A DNA stretch of 64,000 bases, from assembly GCF_015476235.1 (NCBI RefSeq), contig NZ_CP064338.1:1550001-1614000 (forward strand). The letters run 5' to 3'. Source of the stretch: Caldimonas thermodepolymerans (GTDB lineage Bacteria > Pseudomonadota > Gammaproteobacteria > Burkholderiales > Burkholderiaceae_C). Below are positions 17,783 to 29,690 of this stretch, piece after piece. Below the pieces are notes generated by a model that was given only the letters and a program-made list of their open reading frames with translations, was not told where the DNA came from and ran no database searches. Made by a program: the position numbers and the translations under genes. The number at the start of each line of letters is the position of its first letter. Positions within the stretch are counted from its first letter, which is position 1.

Positions 17783-20326
17783 TCAATGGTTGGAGTGACT
17801 GGAAAGGTCCACCGGAAGCGTGAACGAGAACCGGCAACCGACCACGCTCGGCCCATTGTATAAGTTCTCGGCCCGGATCCGGCCACGGTGAGACTCGATG
17901 ATCGAGCGGCACAGGCTGAGCCCGATGCCCAGCCCGTCCGACTTGGTCGAGAAGAACGCTTCGTACATCCGGTTGAGCACTTCCTCCTTCAGGCCGGGGC
18001 CATTGTCGGTGACGCTGAACTCGATCACGCCGCCTTCCTCGGGGGTGTGGCGGGGGATCACCCTCAACTCGATGTTGCGCCGCGACGGCGGCAGCTTGGC
18101 ATTGTCGATCGCTTCGGCCGCATTTTTCAGCAGGTTGAGCAAAACCTGCTCGATCAGGATGGGGTCGACCATCAGCGAAGGCAGGCGCTGCGCGACGTAG
18201 GTGTGGATCTGGACGTTGCGCCGGCGCAGCTCGATCATGGCCAGCTCGACCGCGTCCTCGACGATGTCCCGGGCCTGGGCCGGCTGGCGCTGCGGCTCGC
18301 TCTTCTTGACGAACGCGCGGATGCGGTGGATCACCTGGCCGGCGCGCTGGGCCTGCTTGGCGGTCTTTTCCAGCGCGGCGATCAGGTCGTCGTCGCTGAT
18401 CGAGCCGGACTTCAGGCGCGAGATGATGCCGTTGCAGTAGTTCGAGATGGCGGTCAGGGGCTGGTTCAGCTCGTGCGCCACCGAAGACGCCATCTCGCCC
18501 ATGGTCACCAGGCGGCTGGTCACCTGCGCCTTCTCGGCCTGCAGCGCGGCCTGCTCCTCGGCGCGGCGGCGCGCCGTGATGTCGGTGGCGATCAGCATCT
18601 GGGCCAGCCGGCCGTCGGTCCATTGCAGGTAGCGCGCGCGCACGTCGAACCACTTGTCCAGCGACTCGATGTAGACCTCGCGCGGGGCCGAGGCCACGTC
18701 GGTCAGCTCCTGGGTCGGCAGCCCGCTCAGGTTGTCCACGCTGTCGTCGCCGTCGGGCAGCGGCACGTCGACTTCGGTCGGGTACTCGCCGGCCAGCTGG
18801 GCGTGCCCGCGCGCGTCCGCGCCGAACCACAGCCGGTAGGAGCGGTTGGCGAACAGCAGCTCGCCTTCCTGCACCGACAGCACCGAGACGGCCGCGTCCA
18901 GCCCCTCCAGCACGGTGGTGAAGCGCTCGTGCGAGGCCGACAGCTGGTCGCGGATGCGCTTGGCCTCGGTGATGTTGGTCATCGAGGTCATCCAGCCGGT
19001 CTGGTTGCCCTTGGCGTCGATCAGCGGCGAGACGTACATGCGCGCGTCGAAGATGGTGCCGTCCTTGCGCATCACCTTCACCTCGATGCCGCCGGGCGGG
19101 CTGCGCCCCTGCAGCTCCTGCTCGAACAGGCGCCGGTTTTCCTCCATGCGGTCCGGCGGCCAGTGCGGGAAGGGCGGCAGCTTGCCGATCAGCTCGGACT
19201 CGGAGAACCCGGTCATCGAGCAGTAGGCCGCATTGACATAAGTGATGCGGCCCTCCATGTCCATCGCCCGCATGCCGGTCAGCATGGAGTTTTCCATCGC
19301 CCGGCGGAAGTTGGTCTCGGCGATCAGGGCGTTCTGCACCTGCAGCCGGCGGCGCATGTGCCGCCAGGTGCCCAGCAGCATCCAGACGGTCAGCACGCTC
19401 AGCGCGGTCACCATCCAGAACAGCGTGTTGCCGATCAGGCCGGGCGAGGTGCGGTAGCCCAGGCCGCGCAGGATCAGCCCGTTGCCCACCGGCGCGACCG
19501 GGATCTCGTGGAAGATCGAGGGCCGCTCGCCCTTGGCCGCCGCGCGCGAGATGGTGCTGGCCAGCACCCGGTCGTTGGCGTCCAGCAGCATCATCCCGTG
19601 CCGGTTGGCGACCTCGGTGGGCACGAAGTAGCGCAGCAACGCCTCGACCGAGTACTCGGCGACCACCGTGCCGACGAAGGCGCTGCGGTCGATCAGCGGC
19701 ACCTGGACCTGGAACACGTACAGGCCGTTGGTGGTGGCGTAGGGGCGGGAGTAGACCGGCTGGCGCAGGTCGCGGGCCGCCTCGAAGGTCCATTCCGGCT
19801 CGCTCTTGGTGACCTTGGGGCCACCGGCGGCCGACGAGGCCACCGCCTCGGCGCCCGGCGCATAGCGGCTGCCGTTGAAGGTGTGGCTGGGCGACAGGTA
19901 GCTGACGCGCGGGCGGCGGCCGGCGTCCAGCCAGGTCAGGCTGACCACTTCCGGACGCTCCCGGGCGAAGGTGGTGGCCTGGCCGAGGAACTCGTCCTGG
20001 TCGATCGCCCGGGTGGTGATCTCCCGCGCCACGCGCACCAGCTGTTCCTGGTTCTCGATCAGGCGCAGGCGGATCTGCTGCTGGGCGACCTCGGTGTCGC
20101 GCTTGACCGACTCCTGCTCGCGCTCCATTTCTTCCAGGCGCAGGTACCAGAAGGCGGTGATGATGGCCGCCAGGAACAGCAGGACGGAGACCAGCGGCCC
20201 CAGCGTCGCAAAGCGGTCCTGGCGGGCGGGGGATTGCCGGCGCCACCATTTGCCGAACAGACGACGGGGTCTGGGTGGCAATTCGTGGGTGCTGGAACGA
20301 AACTCGCTGGGGATACTGCTGGCCAT
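17783..20326 (-). CDS. Membrane PAS-domain sensor histidine kinase
   Basis: An 847-residue kinase. A transmembrane helix near 40-62 and another near 310-335 enclose a periplasmic sensor domain with a dCache-like look. Two cytoplasmic PAS domains follow (FRRAMENSMLTGMRAMD..., with a PAC segment; then a second from about 465). The kinase core has the H box SSVAHELNQPLTAISNY with His618, an N box NLLKNAAEAID, and G boxes DNGPGL and SDGLGIGLSLC. This is the FixL/DctB kinase subfamily; no haem-binding signature was sought in the PAS domains, so an oxygen-sensing role is not claimed. Transcribed with the response regulator below and divergent from aceE. Confidence 0.9.
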   Translation of the reverse strand: MASSIPSEFRSSTHELPPRPRRLFGKWWRRQSPARQDRFATLGPLVSVLLFLAAIITAFWYLRLEEMEREQESVKRDTEVAQQQIRLRLIENQEQLVRVAREITTRAIDQDEFLGQATTFARERPEVVSLTWLDAGRRPRVSYLSPSHTFNGSRYAPGAEAVASSAAGGPKVTKSEPEWTFEAARDLRQPVYSRPYATTNGLYVFQVQVPLIDRSAFVGTVVAEYSVEALLRYFVPTEVANRHGMMLLDANDRVLASTISRAAAKGERPSIFHEIPVAPVGNGLILRGLGYRTSPGLIGNTLFWMVTALSVLTVWMLLGTWRHMRRRLQVQNALIAETNFRRAMENSMLTGMRAMDMEGRITYVNAAYCSMTGFSESELIGKLPPFPHWPPDRMEENRRLFEQELQGRSPPGGIEVKVMRKDGTIFDARMYVSPLIDAKGNQTGWMTSMTNITEAKRIRDQLSASHERFTTVLEGLDAAVSVLSVQEGELLFANRSYRLWFGADARGHAQLAGEYPTEVDVPLPDGDDSVDNLSGLPTQELTDVASAPREVYIESLDKWFDVRARYLQWTDGRLAQMLIATDITARRRAEEQAALQAEKAQVTSRLVTMGEMASSVAHELNQPLTAISNYCNGIISRLKSGSISDDDLIAALEKTAKQAQRAGQVIHRIRAFVKKSEPQRQPAQARDIVEDAVELAMIELRRRNVQIHTYVAQRLPSLMVDPILIEQVLLNLLKNAAEAIDNAKLPPSRRNIELRVIPRHTPEEGGVIEFSVTDNGPGLKEEVLNRMYEAFFSTKSDGLGIGLSLCRSIIESHRGRIRAENLYNGPSVVGCRFSFTLPVDLSSHSNH

Positions 20327-20403
20327 ATGTATTAGTGATTATCCAGTGCCCGGCCGTCGTGCGGGGCCGGACGGTGACGGCGCGAGGGCGCAATGTAATT
20401 CAT

Positions 20404-20432
20404 ATTATGAAATTTGCTTGCGCTATTTGAAA
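20404..20432 (-). promoter_or_regulatory. Candidate promoter of the sensor kinase gene
   Basis: Minus strand: TTTCAA, 17 bp, CATAAT (5 of 6 in the -10), about 80 nt before the kinase start, in an A/T-rich pocket of a 163-bp divergent spacer. The same -35 region reads TTGAAA toward aceE, but no matching -10 is obvious on that side. Confidence 0.4.
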
Positions 20433-20489
20433 AATGGGTGTTCTGTGCCAAACTCCGGGCCTGCAGCTGAACCTATGCGAGGAGACCCC

Positions 20490-23195
20490 ATGTCTGCACT
20501 GCCGGATTCCTTCCCGGGCGCAGCGGCCAACGACGCCGACGCCCAAGAAACCCGCGAATGGCTGGACGCGCTGTCCGCCGTCATCGAAACCGAGGGCCGT
20601 GAGCGCGGCCACTTCCTGCTGGAGCAGCTGCTCGAACATGCCCGCCAGTCGGGCATCGACATGCCGTTCTCCGCGACCACGGGCTACGTCAACACGATCG
20701 AGCCCGAGGACGAGGAGCGCTGCCCCGGCAACCTCGAGATCGAGGAGCGCCTGCGCGCGTACATGCGCTGGAACGCGATGGCCATGGTGGTGCGCGCCAA
20801 CCGCCTGAACCCGCCCGACGGCGGCGACCTGGGCGGCCACATCTCCAGCTTCGCCTCGCTGGCGACCATGCTGGGCACCGGCTTCAACCATTTCTGGCAC
20901 GCCGACACGCCCGACCACGGCGGCGACCTGATCTACTTCCAGGGCCACAGCGCGCCCGGCATCTATGCGCGTGCCTTCCTGGAAGGCCGCATCACCGAGG
21001 AGCAGCTCAACCACTTCCGGCAGGAAGTCGACGGCAAGGGCCTGTCCAGCTACCCGCACCCCAAGCTGATGCCGGAGTTCTGGCAGTTCCCGACCGTCTC
21101 GATGGGCCTGGGCCCGCTGATGGCGATCTACCAGGCTCGCTTCCTGAAGTACCTGCATGCCCGCGGCATCGCCGACACCAGCAAGCGCAAGGTCTGGGTG
21201 TTCTGCGGTGACGGCGAGATGGACGAGCCCGAATCGCTGGGCGCCATCGGCATGGCCGCGCGCGAGAAGCTCGACAACCTGATCTTCGTCGTCAACTGCA
21301 ACCTGCAGCGCCTGGACGGCCCGGTGCGCGGCAACGGCAAGATCGTGCAGGAGCTCGAGGGCGAGTTCCGCGGCGCGGGCTGGAACGTGATCAAGCTGCT
21401 GTGGGGCAGCTACTGGGATCCGCTGCTGGCGCGCGACAAGGAAGGCATCCTGCGCAAGATCATGATGGAGACCGTCGACGGCGACTACCAGGCCTGCAAG
21501 GCCAACGACGGTGCCTTCGTGCGCAAGCACTTCTTCGGCCGCCATCCCAAGGCGCTGGAGATGGTCGCCAAGATGAGCGACGACGACATCTGGCGCCTGC
21601 AGCGCGGCGGCCATGACCCGCAGAAGGTCTACGCGGCCTACCACCGTGCGGTCAACCACAAGGGCCAGCCGACCGTGATCCTGGTGAAGACCGTCAAGGG
21701 CTTCGGCATGGGCAAGAGCGGCGAGGCTCGCAACACCGCGCACCAGGTCAAGAAGCTGACGGACGACGACATCCGCGCGTTCCGCGATCGCTTCAACATC
21801 CCCATCCCGGACGACAAGATCCCCGAGGTGCCGTTCTACAAGCCGGACGACAGCACGCCGGAGATGCGCTACCTGCACGAGCGTCGCCAGGCGCTGGGCG
21901 GCTACCTGCCCAAGCGCCGCACCAAGGCCGACGAGCAGCTGCCGGTGCCCGAGCTGGGCACCTTCCAGGCCATCCTCGAGCCCACCGCGGAAGGCCGCGA
22001 GATCTCGACCACGCAGGCCTACGTGCGCTTCCTGACCCAGCTGCTGCGCGACAAGACGCTGGGCCCGCGCGTGGTGCCCATCCTGGTCGACGAGGCGCGC
22101 ACCTTCGGCATGGAAGGCCTGTTCCGCCAGATCGGCATCTACAACCCGGAAGGCCAGAAGTACACCCCGGTCGACAAGGACCAGGTCATGTACTACAAGG
22201 AGGACAAGGCCGGCCAGATCCTGCAGGAAGGCATCAACGAAGCCGGCGGCCTGGCCTCGTGGATCGCTGCGGCGACGTCGTACTCGACGAACAACCGCAT
22301 CATGATCCCGTTCTACGTCTACTACTCGATGTTCGGCTTCCAGCGCGTGGGCGACCTCGCCTGGGCGGCCGGGGACATGCAGGCGCGCGGCTTCCTGCTG
22401 GGTGGCACGTCTGGCCGCACGACCCTCAACGGCGAGGGCCTGCAGCACCAGGACGGCCACAGCCACATCCTGGCCGGCACGATCCCGAACTGCGTCTCCT
22501 ACGACCCGACCTTCGCGCACGAGGTGGCGGTGATCATGCACGACGGCCTCAAGCGCATGGTCGAGCGCCAGGAGAACGTTTTCTACTACATCACCCTGCT
22601 CAACGAGAACTACGCGCACCCGGGCCTGAAGCCGGGCACCGAGGAGCAGATCATCAAGGGGATGTACCTGCTGGAAGAAGGCGCGAAGAAGACGCTGCGC
22701 GTCAACCTGCTGGGCTCCGGCTCGATCCTGCGCGAATCGATCTTCGCCAAGGAACTGCTCGAGAAGGACTGGGGCGTGGCCGCCAACGTGTGGAGCTGCC
22801 CGAGCTTCAACCAGCTGGCACGCGACGGCCAGGACTGCGAGCGCTGGAACCTGCTGCACCCGAGCGAGACGCCGCGCGTGCCGTTCGTGGCCCAGCAGCT
22901 CGAGAAGCACAAGGGCCCGGTGGTCGCCTCGACCGACTACATGAAGAACTACGCCGAGCAGATCCGTCCGTTCCTGCCCAAGGGCCGCACCTACAAGGTG
23001 CTGGGCACCGACGGCTTCGGTCGCAGCGACTTCCGCTACAAGCTGCGCGAGCACTTCGAGGTCAACCGCCACTACATCGTGGTTGCCGCGCTGAAGGCGC
23101 TGGCCGAGGAGGGCTCGGTGCCGATGAGCAAGGTGGCCGAGGCCATCCAGAAGTACGGCATCAACACCGAGAAGATCAACCCGCTGTACGCATAA
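20490..23195 (+). CDS. aceE: Pyruvate dehydrogenase E1 component, homodimeric
   Basis: A 901-residue thiamine-diphosphate enzyme that decarboxylates pyruvate and acylates the lipoyl groups of E2. The size matches the single-chain E1 of proteobacteria (887 in E. coli). ThDP signature: GDGEMDEPESLGA with the distal asparagine in VVNCNLQRLDGPVRGN. Other family blocks: GGHISSFAS, TVKGFGMG, and QDGHSHI. The start at 20490 has a GGAGA ribosome-binding site 5 nt upstream and gives the usual N-terminus. aceF follows after 18 nt. Divergent from a two-component pair that may control it. Confidence 0.97.
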   Translation: MSALPDSFPGAAANDADAQETREWLDALSAVIETEGRERGHFLLEQLLEHARQSGIDMPFSATTGYVNTIEPEDEERCPGNLEIEERLRAYMRWNAMAMVVRANRLNPPDGGDLGGHISSFASLATMLGTGFNHFWHADTPDHGGDLIYFQGHSAPGIYARAFLEGRITEEQLNHFRQEVDGKGLSSYPHPKLMPEFWQFPTVSMGLGPLMAIYQARFLKYLHARGIADTSKRKVWVFCGDGEMDEPESLGAIGMAAREKLDNLIFVVNCNLQRLDGPVRGNGKIVQELEGEFRGAGWNVIKLLWGSYWDPLLARDKEGILRKIMMETVDGDYQACKANDGAFVRKHFFGRHPKALEMVAKMSDDDIWRLQRGGHDPQKVYAAYHRAVNHKGQPTVILVKTVKGFGMGKSGEARNTAHQVKKLTDDDIRAFRDRFNIPIPDDKIPEVPFYKPDDSTPEMRYLHERRQALGGYLPKRRTKADEQLPVPELGTFQAILEPTAEGREISTTQAYVRFLTQLLRDKTLGPRVVPILVDEARTFGMEGLFRQIGIYNPEGQKYTPVDKDQVMYYKEDKAGQILQEGINEAGGLASWIAAATSYSTNNRIMIPFYVYYSMFGFQRVGDLAWAAGDMQARGFLLGGTSGRTTLNGEGLQHQDGHSHILAGTIPNCVSYDPTFAHEVAVIMHDGLKRMVERQENVFYYITLLNENYAHPGLKPGTEEQIIKGMYLLEEGAKKTLRVNLLGSGSILRESIFAKELLEKDWGVAANVWSCPSFNQLARDGQDCERWNLLHPSETPRVPFVAQQLEKHKGPVVASTDYMKNYAEQIRPFLPKGRTYKVLGTDGFGRSDFRYKLREHFEVNRHYIVVAALKALAEEGSVPMSKVAEAIQKYGINTEKINPLYA

Positions 23196-23213
23196 CAACG
23201 ACGGGGACACGCA

Positions 23214-24875
23214 ATGGCATTGGTGGAAGTGAAGGTCCCCGACATCGGGGATTTCAAGGACGTCGAGATCATCGAGGTGCTGGTGCAGCCCGGCGACACG
23301 ATCAAGGCCGAGCAGTCGTTGGTCACCGTCGAGAGCGACAAGGCGTCGATGGAAATCCCCTCGTCGCATGCCGGGGTGGTCAAGGAGCTGAAGGTCAAGC
23401 TCGGTGACAAGGTCAGCGAGGGCAGCCTGCTGCTGCTGCTCGAGGCGGCCGATGCCGCTGCGGCGGCGCCGGCCCCGGCGGCTGCCGCGCCTGCGGCCGA
23501 GCCTGCACCCGCGCCGGCCCCGGCCGCTGCGGCCGCCCCGGCGCCGGCTGCCGCGGGCGGCACGGTCGAGGTGGTCGTGCCGGACATCGGCGACTTCAAG
23601 GACGTGGCGGTCATCGAGGTGCTGGTGCAGCCGGGTGACCGGGTGCAGGCGGAGCAGTCGCTGATCACCGTGGAAAGCGACAAGGCGTCGATGGAGATCC
23701 CGTCGTCGCACGCCGGCGTCGTCAAGGAGCTGAAGGTCAAGGTCGGCGACAAGGTCAGCCAGGGCAGCCTGATCGCCGTGGTCGAGGCCGAGGGGGCCGC
23801 AGCGCCGGCGCCGGCCGCCGCGGCACCGCAGCCTGCGCAGCCGCCGGCCGCGGCGGCCGGCCCCGCCGAGCTGGCCAGCCAGCCGGTGGCGCGTACCTCG
23901 CCGACGGCCGCACTGCCGGCGCACGAGCCGACCGCCCCGCGCGGCAAGCTGCCGCACGCCTCGCCGAGCATCCGCAAGCTGGCGCGCGAGCTGGGCGTGC
24001 CGCTGGAGGAAGTGCCGGGCACCGGCCCGAAGGGCCGCATCACCCAGGAGGACGTGCAGAACTTCGTCAAGAAGGTGATGGCCGGCGACGTGCAGACCCA
24101 GGCCCAGAAGGGCAAGGGCGCCGGCACCGCGGGCGGGGCGCTGCCCGGCCTGCTGCCTTGGCCGCAGGTGGACTTCGCCAAGTTCGGCCCGGTCGAGCGC
24201 AAGGACCTGTCGCGCATCAAGAAGATCAGCGGTGCCAACCTGCACCGCAACTGGGTGATGATCCCGCATGTCACCAACCACGAGGATGCGGACATCACCG
24301 AGCTGGAAGCCTTCCGCGTCTCGCTGAACAAGGAGTACGAGAAGGCGGGCGTGAAGGTCACGATGCTGGCCTTCCTGATCAAGGCCTGCGTCGCGGCGCT
24401 GAAGAAGTTCCCCGAGTTCAACGCCTCGCTGGACGGCGAGACGCTGGTGCTCAAGAAGTACTACCACATCGGCTTTGCCGCCGACACGCCCAACGGGCTG
24501 GTGGTGCCGGTGATCAAGGACGCCGACAAGAAGGGTGTCCTCGAGATCGCCAAGGAAACCGCCGAGCTCGCCGCCAAGGCGCGCGAAGGCAAGCTGAGCC
24601 CGGCCGAGATGTCCGGTGGCTGCTTCTCGATCTCGTCGCTGGGCGGCATCGGCGGCACCTACTTCACGCCGATCATCAACGCGCCCGAAGTCGCGATCCT
24701 GGGCGTGTGCCGCTCGGCGATGAAGCCGGTGTGGGACGGCAAGCAGTTCCAGCCGCGCCTGATCCTGCCGCTGTCGCTGAGCTGGGACCACCGGGTCATC
24801 GACGGCGCGGCGGCGGCCCGCTTCAACACCTACCTGGCCAACGTGCTGGCGGACTTCCGCCGCGTGTTGCTGTAA
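23214..24875 (+). CDS. aceF: Pyruvate dehydrogenase E2, dihydrolipoamide acetyltransferase
   Basis: A 553-residue acetyltransferase forming the core of the complex. Domains in order: lipoyl 1 (1-80, lipoyl lysine Lys43 in ESDKASM), Ala/Pro linker, lipoyl 2 (about 115-195, Lys157), second Ala/Pro linker, peripheral-subunit-binding domain ([15 protein letters not shown], about 245-285), and the catalytic domain ending in [18 protein letters not shown] with the active histidine and aspartate. The DNA of lipoyl domain 2 is almost identical to the lipoyl domain of lpdA (178 of 180 bp), whereas lipoyl domain 1 is clearly diverged. Confidence 0.97.
   Translation: MALVEVKVPDIGDFKDVEIIEVLVQPGDTIKAEQSLVTVESDKASMEIPSSHAGVVKELKVKLGDKVSEGSLLLLLEAADAAAAAPAPAAAAPAAEPAPAPAPAAAAAPAPAAAGGTVEVVVPDIGDFKDVAVIEVLVQPGDRVQAEQSLITVESDKASMEIPSSHAGVVKELKVKVGDKVSQGSLIAVVEAEGAAAPAPAAAAPQPAQPPAAAAGPAELASQPVARTSPTAALPAHEPTAPRGKLPHASPSIRKLARELGVPLEEVPGTGPKGRITQEDVQNFVKKVMAGDVQTQAQKGKGAGTAGGALPGLLPWPQVDFAKFGPVERKDLSRIKKISGANLHRNWVMIPHVTNHEDADITELEAFRVSLNKEYEKAGVKVTMLAFLIKACVAALKKFPEFNASLDGETLVLKKYYHIGFAADTPNGLVVPVIKDADKKGVLEIAKETAELAAKAREGKLSPAEMSGGCFSISSLGGIGGTYFTPIINAPEVAILGVCRSAMKPVWDGKQFQPRLILPLSLSWDHRVIDGAAAARFNTYLANVLADFRRVLL
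23580..23759 (+). repeat. Lipoyl-domain repeat, copy in aceF
   Basis: This 180-bp stretch encoding the second lipoyl domain of E2 matches 24910-25089 in lpdA at 178 of 180 positions, spaced 1,330 bp apart in direct orientation. Both differences are at third codon positions. Confidence 0.95.
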
Positions 24876-24885
24876 GGAGCCTGCC

Positions 24886-26664
24886 GTGGCAGTGATCGAG
24901 ATCAAGGTCCCGGACATCGGCGACTTCAAGGACGTGGCGGTCATCGAGGTGCTGGTGCAGCCGGGTGACCGGGTGCAGGCGGAGCAGTCGCTGATCACCG
25001 TGGAAAGCGACAAGGCGTCGATGGAGATCCCGTCGTCGCATGCCGGCGTGGTCAAGGAGCTGAAGGTCAAGGTCGGCGACAAGGTCAGCGAGGGCTCGGT
25101 GATCCTGACGCTGGACGCCGAGGCCGAAGGCGCCGCGGCGCCTGCGCCGGCTCCGGCCGCAGCCCCTGCGGCGGCCCCTGCCGTGACGGCGGCCGCGCCT
25201 GCGCCGGTGGCGGCGAGCTACGGCGGCGGTGCCGACCTCGAATGCGACATGCTGGTGCTGGGCGGCGGCCCGGGCGGCTACTCGGCCGCCTTCCGTGCCG
25301 CGGACCTCGGCATGAAGGTGGTGCTGGTCGAGCGCTACGCGACGCTGGGCGGCGTGTGCCTGAACGTGGGCTGCATCCCGTCCAAGGCGCTGCTGCACGT
25401 CGCGTCCGTGATGGACGAGGTGAAGCACTTCGCCGACCTGGGCGTGAGCTTCGGCGAGCCCACGGTGGACCTGGCCAAGCTGCTCGCGCACAAGAACAAG
25501 GTGGTCGGCAAGCTGACCGGCGGCCTGGCCGCGATGGCCAAGATGCGCAAGGTCACCGTGGTGCGCGGCTACGGCAGCTTCCTCGACCCGCACCACGTGC
25601 AGGTGGAGGAAACCACCGGCACCGGCCAGGACAAGACCGGCAAGACGCAGACCATCCGCTTCAAGCAGGCCATCATCGCGGCCGGCTCGCAGGCGGTGCG
25701 GTTGCCGTTCCTGCCCGACGACGAGCGTGTCATCGACTCGACCGGCGCGCTGGAGCTGCGCCGCATCCCGAAGCGCATGCTGATCATCGGCGGCGGCATC
25801 ATCGGCCTGGAGATGGGCACGGTGTACTCGACGCTGGGCGCGCGGCTGGACGTGGTCGAGATGCTCGACGGCCTGATGCAGGGCGCCGACCGCGACCTGG
25901 TCAAGGTGTGGCAGAAGATGAACGCCTCGCGCTTCGACCACATCATGCTCAGGACGAAGACCGTCGGCGCCGAGGCGACCGCCGACGGCATCCTGGTGCG
26001 CTTCGAGGGCGAGGGGGCGCCGAAGGAGCCGCAGCTGTACGACCTGGTGCTGCAGGCGGTCGGCCGTGCGCCCAACGGCCGGAAGATCGGCGCCGACAAG
26101 GCCGGCCTGAACGTCACCGAGCGCGGCTTCATCCCGGTCGACATCCAGATGCGCACCAACGTGCCGCACATCTTCGCGATCGGCGACATCGTCGGCCAGC
26201 CCATGCTGGCGCACAAGGCCGTGCACGAGGCCCACGTGGCGGCAGAAGCCGCGGCGGGCGAGAAGGTGGCCTTCGAGGCGCGCGTGATCCCGAGCGTGGC
26301 CTACACCGACCCGGAAGTGGCCTGGGTGGGCCTGACCGAGGACCAGGCCAAGGCCGAGGGCCGCAAGGTGAAGAAGGGCCTGTTTCCCTGGACGGCCTCG
26401 GGCCGCGCGATCGCCAACGGCCGCGACGAGGGCTTCACCAAGCTGCTGTTCGACGAGGAGACGCACCGCATCGTCGGCGGCGGCATCGTCGGCACGCATG
26501 CAGGCGACATGATCGGCGAGATCGCGCTGGCCATCGAGATGGGCGCCGACGAGGTCGACATCGGCAAGACCATCCACCCGCACCCGACGCTGGGCGAATC
26601 CATCGGCATGGCCGCCGAGGTCGCGCACGGCACCTGCACCGACGTGCCGCCGCAGCGCAAGTGA
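24886..26664 (+). CDS. lpdA: Dihydrolipoyl dehydrogenase with N-terminal lipoyl domain (E3)
   Basis: A 592-residue flavoprotein reoxidising dihydrolipoamide with NAD. An extra lipoyl domain (1-80, Lys43) and an Ala/Pro linker precede the E3 body, a fusion found in several betaproteobacteria and neisseriae; plain E3 is about 475 residues. E3 features: FAD motif [16 protein letters not shown], redox disulfide [13 protein letters not shown] (Cys158, Cys163), NAD motif [27 protein letters not shown], and the C-terminal active histidine block [13 protein letters not shown]. Last gene of aceE-aceF-lpdA, 10 nt after aceF, ended by a shared terminator. Confidence 0.97.
   Translation: MAVIEIKVPDIGDFKDVAVIEVLVQPGDRVQAEQSLITVESDKASMEIPSSHAGVVKELKVKVGDKVSEGSVILTLDAEAEGAAAPAPAPAAAPAAAPAVTAAAPAPVAASYGGGADLECDMLVLGGGPGGYSAAFRAADLGMKVVLVERYATLGGVCLNVGCIPSKALLHVASVMDEVKHFADLGVSFGEPTVDLAKLLAHKNKVVGKLTGGLAAMAKMRKVTVVRGYGSFLDPHHVQVEETTGTGQDKTGKTQTIRFKQAIIAAGSQAVRLPFLPDDERVIDSTGALELRRIPKRMLIIGGGIIGLEMGTVYSTLGARLDVVEMLDGLMQGADRDLVKVWQKMNASRFDHIMLRTKTVGAEATADGILVRFEGEGAPKEPQLYDLVLQAVGRAPNGRKIGADKAGLNVTERGFIPVDIQMRTNVPHIFAIGDIVGQPMLAHKAVHEAHVAAEAAAGEKVAFEARVIPSVAYTDPEVAWVGLTEDQAKAEGRKVKKGLFPWTASGRAIANGRDEGFTKLLFDEETHRIVGGGIVGTHAGDMIGEIALAIEMGADEVDIGKTIHPHPTLGESIGMAAEVAHGTCTDVPPQRK
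24910..25089 (+). repeat. Lipoyl-domain repeat, copy in lpdA
   Basis: Partner of the repeat in aceF at 23580-23759 (178 of 180 identical). It codes for most of the E3 lipoyl domain. The identity stops abruptly after AAGGTCAGC. Confidence 0.95.
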
Positions 26665-26683
26665 GCCTGCGTGCCTGAAAGAA

Positions 26684-26709
26684 AAAACGCCCGCGATTGC
26701 GGGCGTTTT
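26684..26709. terminator. Bidirectional terminator between lpdA and hppA
   Basis: Stem AAAACGCCCGC / GCGGGCGTTTT with a GATT loop. The flanking A and T runs make it work for lpdA on the plus strand and for hppA on the minus strand. Confidence 0.9.
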
Positions 26710-26724
26710 CCGTGGGTGAGGGCG

Positions 26725-28848
<2,124 letters not shown>

Positions 28849-29071
28849 GAGGCTGTCTCCTTCCTCGTGGTGATCCGGAAATGAATCGACGCGCCCGGAT
28901 CTTGGTGCCCGGGTCGCCGTTGCATGCTACGGGATGGCTACTGGCGCCGCAATCGAGCCCGCCCGGGGAAGGCCGCCACGTTGCAGGGGCGCCGCAGGGG
29001 CCGGCGTCAGGGCGCCGTCAGCGCAACCGCTACACTTCGGGTTTTCCCTCGCCAAATCTTCCCGAAACATC

Positions 29072-29608
29072 ATGAGCCTGCATCACGTCACGCCGGGCAA
29101 GAACGCCCCGGAAGAGTTCAATGTGGTCATCGAAATCCCGATGAACTCCGACCCGATCAAGTACGAGGTCGACAAGGAGACCGGGGCGCTGTTCGTCGAC
29201 CGCTTCATGACCACGGCGATGTACTACCCGTGCAACTACGGCTACGTCCCGCAGACCCTGTCGCAGGACGGCGATCCGGTCGACGTGCTGGTGATCACGC
29301 CGTTCCCGCTGTTCTCCGGCGTGGTGGTGACCTGCCGCCCGATCGGCATGCTGCAGATGGAGGACGAGGCGGGCGGCGACGCCAAGCTGCTGGCCGTGCC
29401 GACCACCAAGATCCTGCCGATCTATGACCACTGGAAGAAGCCGGAGGACATCAACCCGATGCGCCTGAAGGCGATCCAGCACTTCTTCGAGCACTACAAG
29501 GACCTCGAGTCCGGCAAGTGGGTCAAGGTCACCGGCTGGCAGGGCCCGGAGGCCGCCAAGAAGGAAATCATGGACGGCATCGCGAACTTCGCCGCCAACA
29601 AGAAGTGA
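29072..29608 (+). CDS. ppa: Soluble inorganic pyrophosphatase
   Basis: A 178-residue family I enzyme hydrolysing pyrophosphate to phosphate in the cytoplasm. Active-site blocks: [30 protein letters not shown], and [14 protein letters not shown] with the metal-binding aspartates. Usual length (175 in E. coli). Starts at 29072 with no strong ribosome-binding site; an upstream TACACT could be its -10 about 40 nt before the ATG. The cell therefore has both an energy-saving and an energy-wasting pyrophosphatase side by side, and expression of the two may be balanced from the shared spacer (inference). Confidence 0.96.
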   Translation: MSLHHVTPGKNAPEEFNVVIEIPMNSDPIKYEVDKETGALFVDRFMTTAMYYPCNYGYVPQTLSQDGDPVDVLVITPFPLFSGVVVTCRPIGMLQMEDEAGGDAKLLAVPTTKILPIYDHWKKPEDINPMRLKAIQHFFEHYKDLESGKWVKVTGWQGPEAAKKEIMDGIANFAANKK

Positions 29609-29636
29609 GCCCGCGTTTCGCGCTCGCATCGGACGA

Positions 29637-29665
29637 CAGGCCGGCTTTGCCGGCCTGTTTCTTTT
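29637..29665 (+). terminator. Rho-independent terminator after ppa
   Basis: Stem CAGGCCGGC / GCCGGCCTG with a TTT loop, followed by TTTCTTTT. Confidence 0.88.
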
Positions 29666-29690
29666 CGGGAGCGAGCATGCCGCTTGCTCC

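Noticed and set aside
20400-25082. 1,560-codon minus-strand frame opposite aceE and aceF
   Set aside because: The plus strand encodes complete E1 and E2 with all active-site motifs. The antisense translation is a His/Ala/Val-rich mirror of codon bias.
23580-25089. Direct repeats taken as ends of a mobile element
   Set aside because: Both copies are in-frame lipoyl domains of two enzymes of one complex; there is no transposase, inverted end or target duplication.
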